From Anabaena azotica FACHB-119 (GTDB lineage Bacteria; Cyanobacteriota; Cyanobacteriia; Cyanobacteriales; Nostocaceae): 64,000 nt of DNA. The position numbers and the translations under genes are program-made. Below are positions 51,821-60,800 of the stretch, one piece after another. Every line of letters begins with the position of its first letter. The first letter of the stretch is position 1. The notes beneath the pieces are model-generated. The model was not told where the DNA came from. It saw nothing but the letters and a program-made list of their open reading frames with translations, and did not search any database. The stretch is from the NCBI RefSeq assembly GCF_014697625.1, contig NZ_JACJSG010000005.1:100561-164560 (forward strand). Direction: 5' to 3'.

Positions 51821-54487
51821 CTACTTCAACTGACTCAAAATCGCACTGACATCAACTGCTAATTTCTGCCCTAATTTGAGCAATTGTACACATTGACTAG
51901 CATCTTCTTGATTAGCAATGGTAGTCAAGCACAGAGGTACTATTTGTGTTTGTAAACAACTAAAGTACAGTTCTTGAGATTGGTGTAGAGAAATACCAAT
52001 ATTTAACTGATAACTAACATTAATTAGCCGTTCTAAACATTGTATATCTGTGCTAAAACTGCCGTTGGCATCGTGGAGTAATCTCCAAAGTAAGCGGAGA
52101 ATTAACTGTTCTAGTATCTGCTTGCCTTCAGGAATATTTAATCGACAACGCAGATGTTTAGCTTCAGTGGCGATCGCTTCTAATTCTACTATGTGATTCC
52201 AACAGGTTTGAGGTTCTGTAATATCTTGCTCTAGCGATCGCAATGTTGTCATACAACGATACCCCAAAGCAATTTCCGCCGCCACTTGCAATTCTTGGGG
52301 CGCGGCGAGTTCATCACGGTGAAACGCCATTAACACACCATAATTATCGCGGTATGCCTGAGTATATAGTTGGTCTAGTCTTGTCAGAGTTTCTTGACTT
52401 AATAACCGCATGATCCGATGACGTTCTTCCGCGAACATATTTTGCAAATTGAAAGCTTCAGTCCCAAACACTTGAGTCATCGCCAAAATAGTTTGGGCGG
52501 CGCTAGCTTGTTGCAGTGAGGTAAACAGCTTCTCTTTCAATTGACTGTAGTCACGTCGTCCGGTAAATAGTTGAATGCAGCAGTGAAAATCCCAACCGCC
52601 TAGATGCAGGACAGCAAATACTAAATTTTCGCTTTCCCAGGTAATATCCGACACCAGTTGTAAATTACCTACCGCTAAGGTTAAAGCCCCCATGCGTTGC
52701 ATTTGGTAATCTATCTCATTGACAGTGTAACAATATACCCGTTTTTGATGGGGATGAGAAAGTTTTTTCTGTTCTAGAAGGGTTGTGTGCCTTGTTTCTA
52801 CCTGTTTGTGATGATTAAACAGGGAGGTAATAGCATAATGGGCGGCTACTTGTTTAAAACTAATCTGAGCAGTTTGTACCAGTTGGCGATAAACTTCGCC
52901 ACCATGTTTAAACAAGTCTACATTACTGGGGGCTGAACCTAGACGTTTGAGAAAGCCTTTTTCTAGCTGCACACCCGCGACATCTCCCGCCAGTTCCAAA
53001 GCACGGGCGGCGTAGCGTAAAATTTGCGTCCCTTCGGGGCGAGATAGTTCTTCAAAAAACCAACCGCAACTGGTGTACATAAATAAAGCGTGACGCTGCA
53101 TTTCTAACAAACGCAAAGCATCTACTTGTTCGGCGGCTGTGAGTTTGTGGGTTTGATGGCGCTCAAGGAAACGGCTAATATTATCAGGGGAGCGATCGCG
53201 CATTACTTGAATATACTCGTCCCTTGCTTGCCAGGGATCACGGAATAACTGATTTCCATATTCCTCGAACACCTCAACTAACTGATCCCGCAGCCAGTTT
53301 AAAGCATTCCGCAAAGGTCGCCGCCATTTTTGATGCCAAACACCACCTTCGCCACCACAACCACAGTCATCTTGCCATCTATCTACACCGTGGGCGCAAC
53401 TCCAAGCTGTCACAGGTTTTAATTCTACTTCCCAAGTGGGAGGATTCAAGCTGAGATAATGGGCAAAGTTTGTTACCGTCCAACCTTGGTGAGGAAACTC
53501 TTGAGTAAAAGCATAGGCGAGAGTTTTTTCTGTGCCTTTTTTGTGGTGTCCAAAGGTTTCCCCATCGGTAGCTACAGATATCAGTTGTGCGGGACGATGA
53601 TCCCCGCGCACAGCTGCACCAATGCGTCCGGCAAAATGATGAGAATTATAAACCACATCACTAAAACCCATATCCCGTGAAATGGGGCCGTCATAAAAGA
53701 AGATATCAATATATGGACAGGGAATATCACTATTCCCCATACCTCGACGCAGATAGCAACGATAGGGACGAGTGGGATCAATCTGACTCCCACCAACCTC
53801 AAGCCATTCTGGTCGGGGATCATTTGCTGTGGGGAAAGGACGACATCTCTGCGCTTGGGATGGCGCTAAGATAATGAAGCGAATACCTTCTGCAACTAAC
53901 GCTTCTAAAGTTGCATAGTCCACAGCAGTTTCTGCCAACCACATCCCCTGGGGATCACGGCCAAAGCGGCTTTTGAAGTCTTCTTTACCCCAGTGAATTT
54001 GCGTGCGTTTATCCCTTTCATTTGCCAAGGGCATGATGATATGGTTATATACTTGCGCGATCGCATTCCCATGACCTTGCAGACGTTGACAGCTTTTTGC
54101 GTCCGCCTCCAAAATCCGTTGATAAACCTCCACATCGTAGCGCTCTAGCCAGGACATCAGCGTTGGGCCGATGTTAAAGCTCATATATTCGTAATTATTG
54201 ACGATCCCCACCACTTCGCCCTGGTCATTTAGTACTCTGGCGAAAGCATTGGGACGGTAACATTCCCAATGAATGCGCTCATTCCAATCATGAAAAGGTG
54301 TGGCGCTCTTTTGGCGTTCAATTGCGTCTAGATAAGGGTTTTCTCTTGGTGGCTGGTAAAAGTGACCATGCACCGTCACATACACACCAGTAGCTTGATT
54401 ATTGGGATCGCTGTGGTGAGTATCTTGGGTAGTTATAGATGATGTAGATATTGAACCAGAGCTGACTGGTTGTTGTGCGGGTGTCAT
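51821..54487 (-). CDS. GH57 family glycoside hydrolase with DUF3536 domain
   Basis: This 888-residue protein is of a type widespread in cyanobacteria. After a low-complexity Ser/Thr/Gln start it has the GH57 N-terminus (VTVHGHFYQPPRENPYLD, about residue 32), then GMWLAETAVD (about 182), which should hold the nucleophile Glu, and VATDGETFGHH (about 308) with the acidic partner. The C-terminal half is the DUF3536 helical region. GH57 enzymes act on alpha-glucans such as glycogen; the exact activity of the DUF3536 subgroup is unknown to me. It is transcribed toward the NRPS locus and appears to be an ordinary flanking gene. GGAATAA precedes the start. Confidence 0.88.
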   Translation of the reverse strand: MTPAQQPVSSGSISTSSITTQDTHHSDPNNQATGVYVTVHGHFYQPPRENPYLDAIERQKSATPFHDWNERIHWECYRPNAFARVLNDQGEVVGIVNNYEYMSFNIGPTLMSWLERYDVEVYQRILEADAKSCQRLQGHGNAIAQVYNHIIMPLANERDKRTQIHWGKEDFKSRFGRDPQGMWLAETAVDYATLEALVAEGIRFIILAPSQAQRCRPFPTANDPRPEWLEVGGSQIDPTRPYRCYLRRGMGNSDIPCPYIDIFFYDGPISRDMGFSDVVYNSHHFAGRIGAAVRGDHRPAQLISVATDGETFGHHKKGTEKTLAYAFTQEFPHQGWTVTNFAHYLSLNPPTWEVELKPVTAWSCAHGVDRWQDDCGCGGEGGVWHQKWRRPLRNALNWLRDQLVEVFEEYGNQLFRDPWQARDEYIQVMRDRSPDNISRFLERHQTHKLTAAEQVDALRLLEMQRHALFMYTSCGWFFEELSRPEGTQILRYAARALELAGDVAGVQLEKGFLKRLGSAPSNVDLFKHGGEVYRQLVQTAQISFKQVAAHYAITSLFNHHKQVETRHTTLLEQKKLSHPHQKRVYCYTVNEIDYQMQRMGALTLAVGNLQLVSDITWESENLVFAVLHLGGWDFHCCIQLFTGRRDYSQLKEKLFTSLQQASAAQTILAMTQVFGTEAFNLQNMFAEERHRIMRLLSQETLTRLDQLYTQAYRDNYGVLMAFHRDELAAPQELQVAAEIALGYRCMTTLRSLEQDITEPQTCWNHIVELEAIATEAKHLRCRLNIPEGKQILEQLILRLLWRLLHDANGSFSTDIQCLERLINVSYQLNIGISLHQSQELYFSCLQTQIVPLCLTTIANQEDASQCVQLLKLGQKLAVDVSAILSQLK

Positions 54488-55187
54488 GTATATTTATTCC
54501 AACTCAAAAAACTTATACGTATCCCGGAAATACTCGATTCAAACCCTACTACAATAGTTTGTGGGCAAAATCCGGTATAGAGGAGAACTATAGATATAGC
54601 ATACAGCTCAAACTTTGAGAAAACTGTCTCACTATGGTAATAAATCTGCGTTATCAGTTGTCAGTTGTCAGTTGTCAGTTAACAGTTGACAGTTAACAGT
54701 TGTCAGTTAACAACTAAAAGCGAGATAACTTACGTTTTATCAGTCCCTTATAGGCCAGGAAATTATTTGCCATAGAACCACGCCTCAGCTAAGGGTTTTT
54801 TGCTTGACGTTGCCAAAGTGCAGGATGATTGTCTTGGCTTGATGGAATAGGCATCTTGCTTGTTGTATTTCCCCAACAGGTAGGATGCCACGCCCTAAGA
54901 ATTATCCCTTAATTCGGCAATGCCAAAAACTTAATTGTCTTTTAATATATTAAACCTATTTTTGGGTGTAAGATTGCACAACAATATTATAGTTTCGTAA
55001 CAAAAAATTGCCAAAGCTTAATAGATAGCAACCATAGTTTACAAATATCATCCCCAAGCACGAACAGTATAATTCCGGGGAAAGTTTGTACACAGTTGAG
55101 AGTATCCTAAAGTTCTGAATATCTACTATGTGTATATTCTGAATTGATCAAGTAAAACTGTAAGCGATCGCTCAAATAAAATCACAA
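54488..55187. promoter_or_regulatory. Divergent intergenic region, GH57 gene / cax
   Basis: These 700 bp separate two divergent genes and must hold both promoters. I can point only to the heptad array at 54655-54710, a HIP1 octamer at 55164-55171 just before the cax start, and AT-rich DNA between. No ORF, RNA gene or convincing operator was seen. Confidence 0.4.
54655..54710. repeat. Heptad tandem array (CAGTTGT)x8
   Basis: Eight tandem heptads of CAGTTGT/CAGTTAA/CAGTTGA, a cyanobacterial short tandem repeat. Neighbouring units are partly self-complementary (GTTAAC, TTGACAGTTAAC). Confidence 0.8.
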
Positions 55188-56276
55188 ATGTCAGGCAAAA
55201 ATATTGTTTTTCTCATCCTATTGCTATTTATCCCCGTTTCCATTGCCGCACACTATTTAGAATGGGGAGATTTGACTGTTTTCATCACCGCAGGCTTGGC
55301 AATTCTGCCCTTAGCGGCTTGGATGGGTACAGCCACAGAAGAAATTGCTGTAGTCGTCGGCCCGACCTTGGGAGGGTTGTTAAATGCAACCTTTGGTAAC
55401 GCCACAGAATTAATTATCGCCTTAGTCGCCCTCAACGCTGGACTAGTGAATGTTGTCAAAGCCAGTATCACCGGCTCGATTATTGGTAACTTATTGCTGG
55501 TGATGGGTCTAGCCATGCTGTTGGGTGGACTACGCCATAAAGAACAGACCTTTCAGCCCATTGTGGCTAGAGTCAACGCTTCGGCCATGAATTTAGCAGT
55601 CATAGCCATTTTATTACCCACAGCGATGAACTACACCGCCCAAGGCATCGGGGAATCAACCCTACAATACCTATCTCTAGCAGTGGCGATCATCTTAATT
55701 TTAGTTTATGCCCTCACACTGCTATTTTCCATGAAAACCCATGCCTACTTATATGATGTAGGCATAGCAGAAACAGAAGAAAATGAGTCTCATGAAAAAC
55801 CAAATGTAATGTTCTGGTCTATTGTGTTGTTAGTTTCTACTCTGTTGGTAGCGGTAGAGTCAGAATTATTAGTCGATGCGCTGGAAGTCGCCACCTCACA
55901 GCTAGGTTTAACAGCACTATTTACCGGGGTGATACTAGTTCCCATCATCGGTAACGCCGCCGAACACGCCACAGCCGTCACCGTCGCCATGAAAGATAAA
56001 ATGGATCTCTCCGTTTCCGTAGCCGTGGGTTCGAGTCTGCAAATTGCCCTATTTGTCGCCCCAGTGCTAGTCATTGCAGGCTGGATACTTGGTCAGCCAA
56101 TGGACTTAGACTTCCAGCCCTTTGAATTAGTGGCGGTAGTAGTATCAGTGCTAATTGCCAATAGTATTAGTTCTGATGGTAAATCCAATTGGTTAGAAGG
56201 AACATTACTCTTAGCCGCCTACGCAGTGCTAGGATGTGCCTTTTACTTTCACCCAGTTGTTGGGGGAATGGGATAG
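55188..56276 (+). CDS. cax: Ca2+/H+ antiporter (CaCA superfamily, CAX)
   Basis: This 362-residue membrane protein has about 11 helices in two homologous halves. The two ion-binding repeats are visible: GNATELIIALVALNAG followed by SITGSIIGNLLLVMG (about residues 70-105), and GNAAEHATAVTVAMKDK followed by VAVGSSLQIALFVAPV (about 255-290), with the key Glu residues in GNATE and GNAAE. An acidic loop (ETEENESHEK) separates the halves. It would export Ca2+ in exchange for protons. The start at 55188 lacks a clear Shine-Dalgarno. It is a single gene flanked by unrelated neighbours. Confidence 0.93.
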   Translation: MSGKNIVFLILLLFIPVSIAAHYLEWGDLTVFITAGLAILPLAAWMGTATEEIAVVVGPTLGGLLNATFGNATELIIALVALNAGLVNVVKASITGSIIGNLLLVMGLAMLLGGLRHKEQTFQPIVARVNASAMNLAVIAILLPTAMNYTAQGIGESTLQYLSLAVAIILILVYALTLLFSMKTHAYLYDVGIAETEENESHEKPNVMFWSIVLLVSTLLVAVESELLVDALEVATSQLGLTALFTGVILVPIIGNAAEHATAVTVAMKDKMDLSVSVAVGSSLQIALFVAPVLVIAGWILGQPMDLDFQPFELVAVVVSVLIANSISSDGKSNWLEGTLLLAAYAVLGCAFYFHPVVGGMG

Positions 56277-56308
56277 GGGACTGGGGAAAGGGGAAAGGGG
56301 AAGCTTTC

Positions 56309-56455
56309 AAGGGCAGGTTTTTTACACTTCGACCCAAAAACACTGATTTTAGGGTGTAAGGGTATAAGGGTGTAGGGGTGTAGGGGTAGATGAAAGTCTG
56401 ATAATTTCCTGAATCTTATAGTCCTCACTGATTACTTTATGAAAAACCTGCCCTT
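56309..56455. repeat. 14-bp inverted pair around G-rich tandem repeat
   Basis: AAGGGCAGGTTTTT (56309-56322) is exactly complementary to 56442-56455. Between them lie tandem AGGGTGTA-like units (56351-56389). CACTCCC repeats follow at about 56462-56485. The convergent cax and HtrA-like genes end on either side. Confidence 0.55.
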
Positions 56456-56483
56456 AAGAGCACTCCCCCACTCCCCCACTCCC

Positions 56484-57455
56484 TTATCTCCTGTGCCTTC
56501 TACCACCTCCCTCATGCCTTCTGCCTCTAGCCTCCTGCCTCCTGCCTTCTTCCACCACCTGGCTTTCACCAACAACAACATCTAACTCCTGCAACGCCCC
56601 ACCCCGGATAACTTGTAAGGTGACTGGTTTGTTGATGCGATCGCTATTATTAAGTAATGCCAGTACATCACCCGTATCAGTCACCGCCACACCGTCAAAT
56701 TTCACCAACACATCCCCTAGTAGCAAACCAGCCTGATCAGCCGGGCTAGCCGCTTCAATATTGACAATAATTACCCCAGTATTTGCAGTTAAATTCAAGT
56801 CAGATTTGAGATTCTCAGGTAAACGCACAGGCTGCATTCCCACCCCCAAGTAGCCACGGGAAATTCTCCCTTTCGCCAGCAATTGGTCAATCACACGATT
56901 TACTGTAGCTGCGGGAATAGTCAAAGCCGTCCCCCGCCGTCCTGAAGTGTTCATCCCCACCACATAACCAGCCGCATCTACCAGCGCCCCACCAGCAAAA
57001 CCAGGGTAAAGTGTCATATCTGGACGGATGAATTGGTCGATATTACCACCGCTCATACTCCGCCAAGCCCCACTCACCACACTCACAGCCCCCAGCGCCG
57101 CCCGGATATCGCCTTCGCCACTCCTAGCCACACCCAAGACTAAATGACCAACTTTCAGCGTAGCTGCATCGCCAATCTTGGCTACGGGAATTTGGGCATC
57201 TTGTAACTGGAAGACAGCTATATCTGTACTAGCATCATGACCAAGGAAAGTAACAGGTAAGCTTTGCCCTGGGGATACAGTGATAGAAATTTCCTCGTAA
57301 CGCCCAAGCGACTCGTCAGAGGTAACAATAATGCCATTTCGCCAATGAATCCCACTAGGGGAAACCCTTGTACCAGCATTTATCGCCACCACAGCACCAC
57401 CAGCCTGTTCTACTGTGTCGGCTAAACTATTAGACAACGCTAACAATGAAGACAT
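56484..57455 (-). CDS. HtrA/Deg-like protein with PDZ, catalytically inactive protease fold
   Basis: The trypsin-like fold (about 1-200) is followed by one PDZ domain (about 210-300: GYLGVGMQPV, GVIIVNIEAASPADQAGLLLGD). The start at 57455 is supported by GGAG 7 nt upstream; an in-frame ATG at 57488 adds 11 Trp/Lys-rich residues with no ribosome site. The triad is broken: the usual His segment reads IIVTSDESL, the Asp in DASTDIAVFQL is kept, and the Ser loop is GFAGGALVD instead of GNSGG. It should therefore bind rather than cut peptides. There is no signal peptide. The C-terminus (RRQEARGRRHEGGGRRHRR) is encoded by an intergenic-type tandem repeat that has run into the reading frame. Confidence 0.85.
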   Translation of the reverse strand: MSSLLALSNSLADTVEQAGGAVVAINAGTRVSPSGIHWRNGIIVTSDESLGRYEEISITVSPGQSLPVTFLGHDASTDIAVFQLQDAQIPVAKIGDAATLKVGHLVLGVARSGEGDIRAALGAVSVVSGAWRSMSGGNIDQFIRPDMTLYPGFAGGALVDAAGYVVGMNTSGRRGTALTIPAATVNRVIDQLLAKGRISRGYLGVGMQPVRLPENLKSDLNLTANTGVIIVNIEAASPADQAGLLLGDVLVKFDGVAVTDTGDVLALLNNSDRINKPVTLQVIRGGALQELDVVVGESQVVEEGRRQEARGRRHEGGGRRHRR

Positions 57456-57559
57456 AAATTTTCTCCACCAATTTTCTTTGATGTTCATATCTTGCCGTTT
57501 TCACAGCAGAGCTAGCATCAGAAAAATGGGGAGAATGTCACCTAGACAAATGGCTAGTT

Positions 57560-57714
57560 ATATCAAGTTCGCTTAAATACTTATCATATCTTGGGGGCTG
57601 GTAATCGGTAATCGGTAATCGGTAATCGGTAATGGCTCAAAACAATTACCTATTAGCTATTACCTATTACCCACCAAAACAACCATCTTATAAGTAATTA
57701 GCCGAGCTTGATAT
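57560..57714 (-). mobile_element. MITE-like element, copy 2
   Basis: Inverted homologue of 50641-50788, about 155 bp, with the same terminal repeats (ATATCAAGTTCGCTTAAATACTT... at this end) and a heptad core of GTAATCG units (57601-57635). It lies in the 402-bp gap between the HtrA-like start and the end of the TIR-WD40 gene. Confidence 0.7.
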
Positions 57715-57737
57715 TATAGATGCAATTTATTGGTTGT

Positions 57738-57767
57738 TGTAGAGACGTTGCCTGCAACGTCTCTACA
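57738..57767. terminator. Perfect 14-bp hairpin after the TIR-WD40 gene
   Basis: TGTAGAGACGTTGC and its exact complement are separated by CT. It sits 90 nt past the stop of the TIR-WD40 gene on the minus strand. The same hairpin type is a common dispersed repeat in Nostoc, so a terminator role is only likely by position. Confidence 0.45.
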
Positions 57768-57857
57768 GGATTTATCTGTTGTAATTTGTCATAGAAGTGC
57801 GATAAGAATAATTTACTGTTTGTCAATCAGTCAAAATACTCAAAATCTCCATATGTG

Positions 57858-60800
57858 CTACTTAGACGTGTTTTTGTCTTGGGGCTTACAGAGGTCTTTT
57901 TCCTTTTCTGGGGCGTTATACTCCAAATAATCCCCCAATTGATTGCAAGCATCCTGCATGAGCTTTTCTAGCTGTAAATCTGCTAAATTCCACAGAATCA
58001 CTTTTGTGTCATAACTAGCAGATGCCAAAGTACTGCCGTCAGGACTGAACCCAACGCTACTCACCCAGTTATTATGTGCAAACAAGGTTTGGAGTTGCTG
58101 CCCATCTTTGTTCCAGAGTTGGATGGTATTGTCTTTACTAGCAGAAGCAATAATATTTCCGTCAGGGCTAAAAGAGATGCTGAAAACCTCACTTTTATGT
58201 CCATTGAGGGTTTTGGGTTTTTGGAAGTTGTCCTCTTTACTCCATAGCTTAACAGTATTATCATTACTACCAGAAGCAAGCATTTTACCGTCTGCGCTGA
58301 AACTAACGCTAGCAACATCACCACTATGTCCCGTAAGGTTATTGAGTAGTTGACCATCCTTGTTCCAGAGTTTGACAGTCTGATCTTGACTACCAGAGGC
58401 CAGGATATTGCCATCGGCACTCCAAGCTACACTCCACACTGTACCTTTATGTCCCTCAAGGGTCTTGGGTGGTTTACCATCCTTGTACCAGAGTTTGACA
58501 GTCTGATCTTGACCACCAGAAGCCAGGATATTGCCATCAGGACTCCAAGCTACACTCCACACTGTACCTTTATGTCCCTCAAGGGTCTTGGGTGGTTTAC
58601 CATCTTTGTACCAGAGTTGGATGGTACTGTCTCTACTGGCAGAAGCAATGGTATTGCCATCAGGACTAAAACTGATGCTAGAGACTGCATTATTATGCTT
58701 GAGGATAACAGTACATTTCCTCGATTGATCACAGAGTTTGACAGTGTTATCTTGACCACCAAAGGCGATCGTTTTTCCATCGGGACTCCAAGCCATACTC
58801 CACACCGCTTCATTCCCTGGAATAATTTGCAGTTTCTTACCTGCTTTTCTCCACAGTCTAACGGTATTGTCCTCACTGGTAGTGGCAATAGTCTCACCGT
58901 CATGGCTAAAGTTGACACTCCTAATTGAAGCCTGATGACCACTAAGGGTGTTAATAAGCTGACCATTCTTATTCCACAGTTTAACAGTACTGTCATCACT
59001 GCCAGAGGCAATCATATTGCCGTCGGGACTCCAAACTACGCTCCTGACTCTAGAATTATGACCTATCAGGGTTTGGGGAGACTTACTCTCCTTGCTCCAC
59101 AGTTTAACAGTACTGTCCTCATGACCCGAAACAATCATATTCCCATCAGGACTAAAACTGACACTGTTAACAGGAGAGTGACTTTTTTGGCAACAGTTCA
59201 ATGATTGAAAAATATTAGATTGTTTACCATCAAGCGTCCAGAGAATAATTTTCCCATCCCTGCTAGCCGTGGCTATTGTCTGACTGTCGGGGCTGAAGCT
59301 GACACTCGTAACTGCGTTTGTATGACCTTTGAGTGTTCGGATGGGCTGCCCTTGTTTGTTCCACAGTTTCACAGTGCTATCATCACTGGCAGAGGCAATT
59401 ATATTGCCATCGGGACTCCAAACTACGCTCCTGACTACAGCATTATGACCTGGGAGGGTTTTGAGAAACTTTCCTTCCTTGTTCCACAGTTTAACGTTAT
59501 TGTCCCCGTCACCAGAGGCAATAGTATTCCCATCAGGACTAAAACTGACGCTGTAGACATTGCTATTTTCGCCCAAATTTATAGTAAGGATGTTCTTACC
59601 ATGAAGACTCCAAAGTTTGATCTTCCCATCTCCACTTGCTGTAGCAATCATCTGATTATCAGGGCTAAAACTAACACTAAAAACTGTACCATTATGTTTT
59701 GTTAAGCGATTTTGCTCTCTGAAGGCATTTCCGTAAACTGCCGCCTGCAACGCTGTTAAAATTAGGCTTTGAGTTTCGGAGGAGATTGTATTTTTTCCAA
59801 AATATTGTAGTTTGCTCCCTGCTTTAATAGCTTCAAGCATGGCATCAAACTTGAACTTTTGATTCGACAGTGACAAGGAAAATTTACTTACAGAATTAAG
59901 TTGCTCTTTTTGAGCATTTTCTGCCTCTGTCTTTGCTCTTTGATCTGACAACCAAAAGGCAACAGCAGCTACCAATGCCATACTAATACTAACAAGAAAG
60001 AACTTTTGCCGTTTAGCACTTTTTTTCTGTTCTGCTAGTCTTGCTTCAGCTTCCTGCGCTCTCTCTGACTGCAAACGCAGCATTTCGGCTTGTCGCTTTT
60101 GTTCTTCTTCCTTTGCTGCTGCGATCGCCTTTTTACTTACCTCGATAAACTCCTTGTGCAAGGAAGTCGCGGCTGGCTTTTTGTTTTGTTGTTCAGTTTT
60201 CTCCAACCAACTTTGAGCAATTAAAAATTCACTACCTCGTAACAATAAGTCATCATTTCTATTATTTTGCTCCCACTCCAACGCCCTCTGCAACCATTTG
60301 CTATGACTGTGGACGTGTTCTCTGTCAGTATCCAGGGTTCTAATTAATTGATTAAAGTTAGCATTAAAATCTCTGTCATTCTGATTAAAATCAATCCACT
60401 GCACCTTAGCTAAATCTGGATGTAAAACTGCTGTATCTACCTGCTGATGCAACAAAGTGACAAAGCGTTTATTTAAGGAACTAGCATAAGCTACTTCATC
60501 TTTACAGTAAGGCGAATTAACCGATCGCGGTGAGATAATAAACAAAAAATTATCACAGGTTTTAATCCCCCGACAAATCTCTTCTTGAAAATCACTCCCC
60601 GATGCAATACTTTCCTGGTCAAACCATGTCGTTTTCCCTTGTGTCTGTAAAGCATCATTCAGCTTTCTCGCCAAGTCTGCGTCAGCACGGGAATAGGAAA
60701 TAAATACATCCAGCGATTCTAATGGCGGTTGCTGTAAACTTTCATTAATATATTCTTCTTGTAAAGCTGTGGGTGGATGCTCTGTTCTTTTCTGCGCTAC

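Noticed and set aside
51648..51833. 61-codon open frame after the thioesterase
   Set aside because: It spans a GC palindrome and decamer repeats and ends in the converging gene; no support.
54655..54710. Regular repeats that might suggest CRISPR
   Set aside because: Units are 7 bp with no spacers; they are cyanobacterial heptad repeats, and no cas genes are present.
58350..58928. Long open frame antisense to the WD40 repeats
   Set aside because: The periodic WD40 coding sequence keeps the antisense frame open; the product is repetitive and matches nothing, while the minus-strand gene is clearly real.
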